DNA of 7,900 nucleotides, from contig DQED01000189.1 in the NCBI GenBank assembly GCA_003525525.1, positions 304-8,203 of the forward strand. The letters are read 5' to 3'. Within the stretch, counting starts at the first letter, position 1. Each line of letters starts with the position of its first letter. A program made the translations under genes and the position numbers. Under the pieces are notes generated by a model. That model made no database searches, was not told the origin of the DNA, and was given only the letters and a program-made list of their open reading frames with translations. The stretch comes from Desulfovibrio sp. GTDB lineage: Bacteria > Desulfobacterota > Desulfovibrionia > Desulfovibrionales > Desulfovibrionaceae. Of the stretch, positions 5,858-7,900 are shown in pieces.

Positions 5858-6151
5858 CTAGAACTGGTACAGGGCGTCGTAGCAGGTGAAGGTGTCGGTG
5901 ACGCCGTTTTGGTAGCAGATCTCGGCGGCGTCATCGAGGTAGCGCACGTCGTCCATGGGGATGACGTGGCGTTTGCCCGCGACCCACATGCGGTAGACCC
6001 CGGACTGGGCGTCGAGGACCAGCGGCGGGTCGGCGTAGAAGATTTCTCCGTCGTTGAGTTCGACGTAATACGTGTGGCGGGCGCATCCGGAAAGGAGCAG
6101 TCCGCCGAGACAAAGCGGCAGAAGGATGAGACGGACGGCGCGGAGCAGCAT
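5858..6151 (-). CDS. YgdI/YgdR-type (DUF903) lipoprotein
   Basis: A small lipoprotein of 97 residues. The signal peptide has Arg4 and Arg7 followed by the hydrophobic run LILLPLCLGGLLL, then a lipobox LSGC with the lipidated Cys23. Ala24 at the +2 position predicts outer-membrane sorting under the Lol rule. The mature part HTYYVELNDGEIFYADPPLV and the following MWVAGKRHVIPMDDVRYLDD match the DUF903 pattern (YVxxxNDGxxxxxDxxP... G..xxI...DV). The extra tail of about 20 residues (ICYQNGVTDTFTCYDALYQF) is unlike the short E. coli YgdI, and its Cys79 and Cys90 could form a disulfide in the oxidising envelope. The start at 6151 is chosen for the GGGGAGG 5 nt upstream; a longer in-frame start at 6205 has no such site. 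Function of the family is not established. Confidence 0.9.
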   Translation of the reverse strand: MLLRAVRLILLPLCLGGLLLSGCARHTYYVELNDGEIFYADPPLVLDAQSGVYRMWVAGKRHVIPMDDVRYLDDAAEICYQNGVTDTFTCYDALYQF

Positions 6152-6343
6152 CGAGGCCTCCCCGTATCCGGCAGTGCATGCCGGGTCAGGGTTGTCTTTA
6201 CCCAATCATCACGGCCGGTACGGCCGTCGGGAAAACGGCGTCACGGCGTTGGCCAAAACGACCGCAGCCTTTTCCTTCCCGCCTCCGCAGACCAAGGCCG
6301 CCAGCCGCCGGGCTCGACCAATGCAAAAGGTCGCGCCCGGGCG
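6152..6343. other. Intergenic region, the longest gap without a gene in the window
   Basis: This 192-nt gap lies between two minus-strand genes and probably carries the promoter of the lipoprotein-methyltransferase-DUF488 unit. A convincing -35/-10 pair could not be identified on the minus strand. It contains ACGGCC-GGTAC-GGCCGT (a 6-bp stem) near 6214-6230 and ends in the palindrome GCGCCCGGGCGC (6333-6344), followed on the minus strand by ACCTTTT, a weak terminator candidate for the upstream gene. No tRNA or small gene was evident. Confidence 0.4.
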
Positions 6344-6344
6344 C
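6333..6344 (-). terminator. Weak terminator-like palindrome after the exported protein gene
   Basis: The 12-bp perfect palindrome GCGCCCGGGCGC begins on the last base of the minus-strand stop codon (TAG, 6346-6344) and is followed on that strand by ACCTTTTGC. As RNA the stem is only 4 bp with a 4-nt loop. It is a candidate transcription stop but could be coincidental. Confidence 0.3.
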
Positions 6345-6976
6345 TATTTGGTCACCGGCTGCCTGGTCTCGCCCGTGGCAGGCGGGGCGAACTGCGCGGC
6401 CGTCTGGCGAAACAGCGCCACGGCGGCCAGAATGTCCTTGCGGGCTTGCGTCAATTCCACGCTGATGGGCTGGTCGCCGACATTTTTCTCGGTCAGCCCC
6501 ATCCACTCCAGCTCTTTTTCCAGCTTGCCCGCGATGACTCCGAGCCCCTGGTGCACGAGGCCCCCGATCCTGGTTGCGTCATCGAGGCAATTTGAACCAA
6601 TTTGATTGTAGACGTAAACCATGTCCCCGGCATTGAGAAAAAGCTCCCAGCAGGCCGAGAGCGAGGCGCGCAGGGCCAGGGCGTCCTTGATGCGGGAGTC
6701 GTTTCCCTCCTTGGCCAGGGAGGCGTAATAGTCCTGCGCCTTGAGCAGATGGTCGTACATCCGCGCGGACTGGGTGGCGAAGGCGGCATTGAAGGCCCGG
6801 GTGTCGACCCTGGCGGCGAAGGCGGTCCCGGCCAGGGCCAGGACCAGCAGCACGTTCGCTGTCGCCAGGAGCGTTCGCGCAACATGGGCGCGCGCGGGAA
6901 GCCCCGCAGGTTCGCAGCCCGAAGCGTTCGCGCAAGGCCGGACATGCCCGGGCCATGCTTTGGGGATGCGTCGCAT
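6344..6976 (-). CDS. Uncharacterised exported protein with an uncertain N-terminus
   Basis: This is a predicted secreted or periplasmic protein that I cannot assign to a family. A hydrophobic segment, LLATANVLLVLALAG (36-50), leads to a clean signal peptidase I site TAFA|ARVD after residue 54, giving a mature protein of about 156 residues. The mature part is predicted mainly helical, with two cysteines (Cys109, Cys130) that could pair and a polar, Pro-rich C-terminus ending AQFAPPATGETRQPVTK. The motif GDMVYVYNQIGSNCLDDATR is striking but not recognised. The first 33 residues are unusual: the N-region is very long, codon third positions are less G/C-biased than later, and no Shine-Dalgarno precedes ATG 6976. 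The real start may be downstream at a non-standard site or altered by a frameshift. It lies 52 nt after the Sel1 gene, same strand. The secreted part is well supported; the start is not. Confidence 0.75.
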   Translation of the reverse strand: MRRIPKAWPGHVRPCANASGCEPAGLPARAHVARTLLATANVLLVLALAGTAFAARVDTRAFNAAFATQSARMYDHLLKAQDYYASLAKEGNDSRIKDALALRASLSACWELFLNAGDMVYVYNQIGSNCLDDATRIGGLVHQGLGVIAGKLEKELEWMGLTEKNVGDQPISVELTQARKDILAAVALFRQTAAQFAPPATGETRQPVTK

Positions 6977-7002
6977 GGTTTGTTGATGGGAAATCCGCGG
7001 GG

Positions 7003-7028
7003 CCGCGTCAAGGGGGAAGGAGACGCGG
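7003..7028 (-). terminator. Possible hairpin after the Sel1-repeat gene
   Basis: CCGCGTC (7003-7009) and GACGCGG (7022-7028) form a perfect 7-bp stem with a 12-nt loop, directly adjoining the stop codon of the Sel1-repeat gene. There is no U-run after it on the minus strand. It could attenuate read-through into the next gene 52 nt away or simply stabilise the mRNA 3' end. Confidence 0.3.
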
Positions 7029-7556
7029 TCAGTTTCCGGCCGCGGCATCCAGGGGGGCAAGGGCGGCCTTGGCCTGCAAGCCGGTCAGTTCGGCCGGGCT
7101 CAGGCGCCTGGCGCTGGCGTTTCGCAGTTTGACGGCCTTTTCCCGAAATTTTTCAGGCAAGGACGACGAAGCGGCGGCCAGGGAGGCGAAGTAGTAGGCC
7201 TGGGCGTCGCTGACGGGCACGCCGCCGTAGCCCCGGCTGTAGAGGTCGGCCAGCACGTAGCGGGCGTAGCCGTAGCCAGCTTCCGAGGAACGGTGCAGCC
7301 AGTGCAGGCCCTGGCCGAAATTTTGAGGCGCGCGCGTGCCGTTGATGTAGGCCACGCCCAGGGCGCACTGGGCCTTGGCGTCCCCGGCCTGGGCCTTTGC
7401 CAGCACGGCGTCGAAGGTTTCGGGCGCGGCAAAGTCCTGGACGACGGCATCCGGGTCCGGGGAAGCCGTCGTTTCCGCCCTGGCCGACGGCGTGGCGAGA
7501 AAAAACAGGCAGACGACGGCGAGGCTCGCCGCCGGTCGAGAAATGATACGCAGCAT
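7029..7556 (-). CDS. Exported Sel1-repeat (tetratricopeptide-like) protein
   Basis: A 175-residue periplasmic or secreted protein, likely a protein-protein interaction module. The N-terminus MLRIISRPAASLAVVCLFFL followed by ATPSARA|ETT is a standard signal peptide, cleaved near residue 27. Two Sel1-type repeats follow. The first, about 52-90, has AGDAKAQCALGVAYINGT and GLHWLHRSSEAG. The second, about 93-128, has GYARYVLADLYSRGYGGVP and DAQAYYFASLAAA. After that comes a charged helical tail (SLPEKFREKAVKLRNASARR). Two repeats is a small number for this family, and the protein may need a partner. The ATG at 7556 is chosen because GAGGAG lies 7 nt upstream; the longer frame from 7628 would overlap the ilvC 3' end and lacks such a site. 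It follows ilvC by 56 nt on the same strand. The binding partner is unknown. Confidence 0.9.
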   Translation of the reverse strand: MLRIISRPAASLAVVCLFFLATPSARAETTASPDPDAVVQDFAAPETFDAVLAKAQAGDAKAQCALGVAYINGTRAPQNFGQGLHWLHRSSEAGYGYARYVLADLYSRGYGGVPVSDAQAYYFASLAAASSSLPEKFREKAVKLRNASARRLSPAELTGLQAKAALAPLDAAAGN

Positions 7557-7578
7557 GGTGGGCTCCTCTCTCTGCAAT

Positions 7579-7604
7579 GCGGCCGCGCCCGGGGACGCGG
7601 CCGC
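7579..7604 (-). terminator. Perfect GC hairpin between ilvC and the Sel1-repeat gene
   Basis: GCGGCCGCG (7579-7587) pairs exactly with CGCGGCCGC (7596-7604), a 9-bp all-G/C stem with an 8-nt loop. It lies 8 nt downstream of the ilvC stop on the minus strand. Each arm also contains the 8-bp palindrome GCGGCCGC. What follows on the minus strand is ATTGCAG rather than a U-run, so it may be a Rho-type or partial terminator or an mRNA 3' stabiliser for ilvC. Confidence 0.5.
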
Positions 7605-7612
7605 GTCTGAGG

Positions 7613-7900
7613 CTATTTTTTGAGCCAACCCATCATGTCGCGCAGTTTCGCGCCCACCTTTTCGACGGGATGATCGGCGTTGAGGCGGCGCATGGACAGG
7701 AAATGCGACCGGCCGGACATGTTCTCGACGATGAATTCCTTGGCGAAGGTGCCGTCCTGGATCTCCTTGAGCACGCGCTTCATTTCCTTGCGCGTCTCGT
7801 CGGTGATGATGCGCGGCCCGCGCGTGTAGTCGCCGTATTCGGCGGTGTCACTGATGGAGTAGCGCATGCGGGACAGGCCGCCCTCGTAGATCAGGTCCAC
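7613..7900 (-). CDS. ilvC: Ketol-acid reductoisomerase, C-terminal part (5' end outside window)
   Basis: This enzyme converts acetolactate or acetohydroxybutyrate to the dihydroxy acid with NADPH and Mg2+, the second step of valine, leucine and isoleucine synthesis. The visible 95 codons plus stop are the C-terminal knotted domain of a class I (about 330-residue) enzyme. They begin [31 protein letters not shown], where the Ser of SISDTAEYG (residue 17 here) corresponds to the conserved substrate-contacting Ser251 of E. coli-type numbering. The stretch continues through [22 protein letters not shown] to the terminal [13 protein letters not shown]. The Rossmann cofactor domain and the metal ligands are upstream, beyond base 7900. 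The fragment opens with a GTG codon that is an internal Val, not a start. Neighbouring ilvB/ilvN, if present, would be outside the window. Confidence 0.96.
   Translation of the reverse strand: MDLIYEGGLSRMRYSISDTAEYGDYTRGPRIITDETRKEMKRVLKEIQDGTFAKEFIVENMSGRSHFLSMRRLNADHPVEKVGAKLRDMMGWLKK

Noticed and set aside
4732..5934. Minus-strand open frame (400 codons) overlapping the methyltransferase in another frame
   Set aside because: It is Arg/Ala/Pro/Gly-rich, spans several gene boundaries and lacks any motif, whereas the overlapping frame has an intact SAM-binding site.
7557..7628. Upstream start at 7628 for the Sel1-repeat protein
   Set aside because: It would overlap the ilvC 3' end and run through the 9-bp hairpin. 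The ATG at 7556 has a strong GAGGAG and begins a canonical signal peptide.
1..7900. Mobile element, CRISPR array, phage or defence system
   Set aside because: No transposase, integrase, direct-repeat array, terminal inverted repeats or recognisable defence gene was seen. The genes look like ordinary chromosomal content with uniform base composition.

Overview
The window is GC-rich (roughly 65% by eye), with strong G/C preference at third codon positions, closely packed genes, and TTG and GTG starts. Together with the protein sequences (a LOG protein opening SSSRQYLIDDLSVSESWRLF, a hybrid kinase, an RNA-type metallo-beta-lactamase and a DUF903 lipoprotein), this suggests a Gram-negative deltaproteobacterium of the Desulfovibrio group. 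The genus is inferred from protein character, not from a marker gene.

Layout. The window opens on the plus strand inside a hybrid sensor histidine kinase (3' part, 1-1108). A terminator-like hairpin and an A/T-richer leader follow, then infA for translation initiation factor IF-1 (1223-1441). infA converges on a beta-CASP metallo-beta-lactamase gene on the minus strand (1505-3112), and overlapping GC-rich inverted repeats lie between the two stops. The nuclease-like gene is divergent from a plus-strand pair, a LOG-family nucleotide phosphoribohydrolase (3273-3929) and a GNAT acetyltransferase (3945-4436). The GNAT gene meets DUF488 tail to tail at a shared CTAG. From there to the end everything is on the minus strand. 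In transcription order: ilvC (3' end, 7900-7613), a Sel1-repeat exported protein, an unrecognised exported protein, a YgdI/YgdR-type lipoprotein, a class I methyltransferase and the DUF488 protein.

How they fit together. IF-1 and the RNA-type beta-lactamase are housekeeping RNA and translation functions. LOG and GNAT look like a two-gene operon 15 nt apart. The lipoprotein, methyltransferase and DUF488 genes are spaced by only 13-20 nt and look co-transcribed, although no shared pathway is obvious. The two small exported proteins after ilvC face the periplasm and are uncharacterised.

No mobile element, CRISPR array, tRNA or rRNA was seen. No gene-free stretch exceeds 300 bases; the longest is 6152-6343. 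No clear undescribed system is present. The best leads are the leader hairpin of the beta-CASP gene, the anomalous N-terminus of the exported protein at 6344-6976, and the unassigned methyltransferase cluster.
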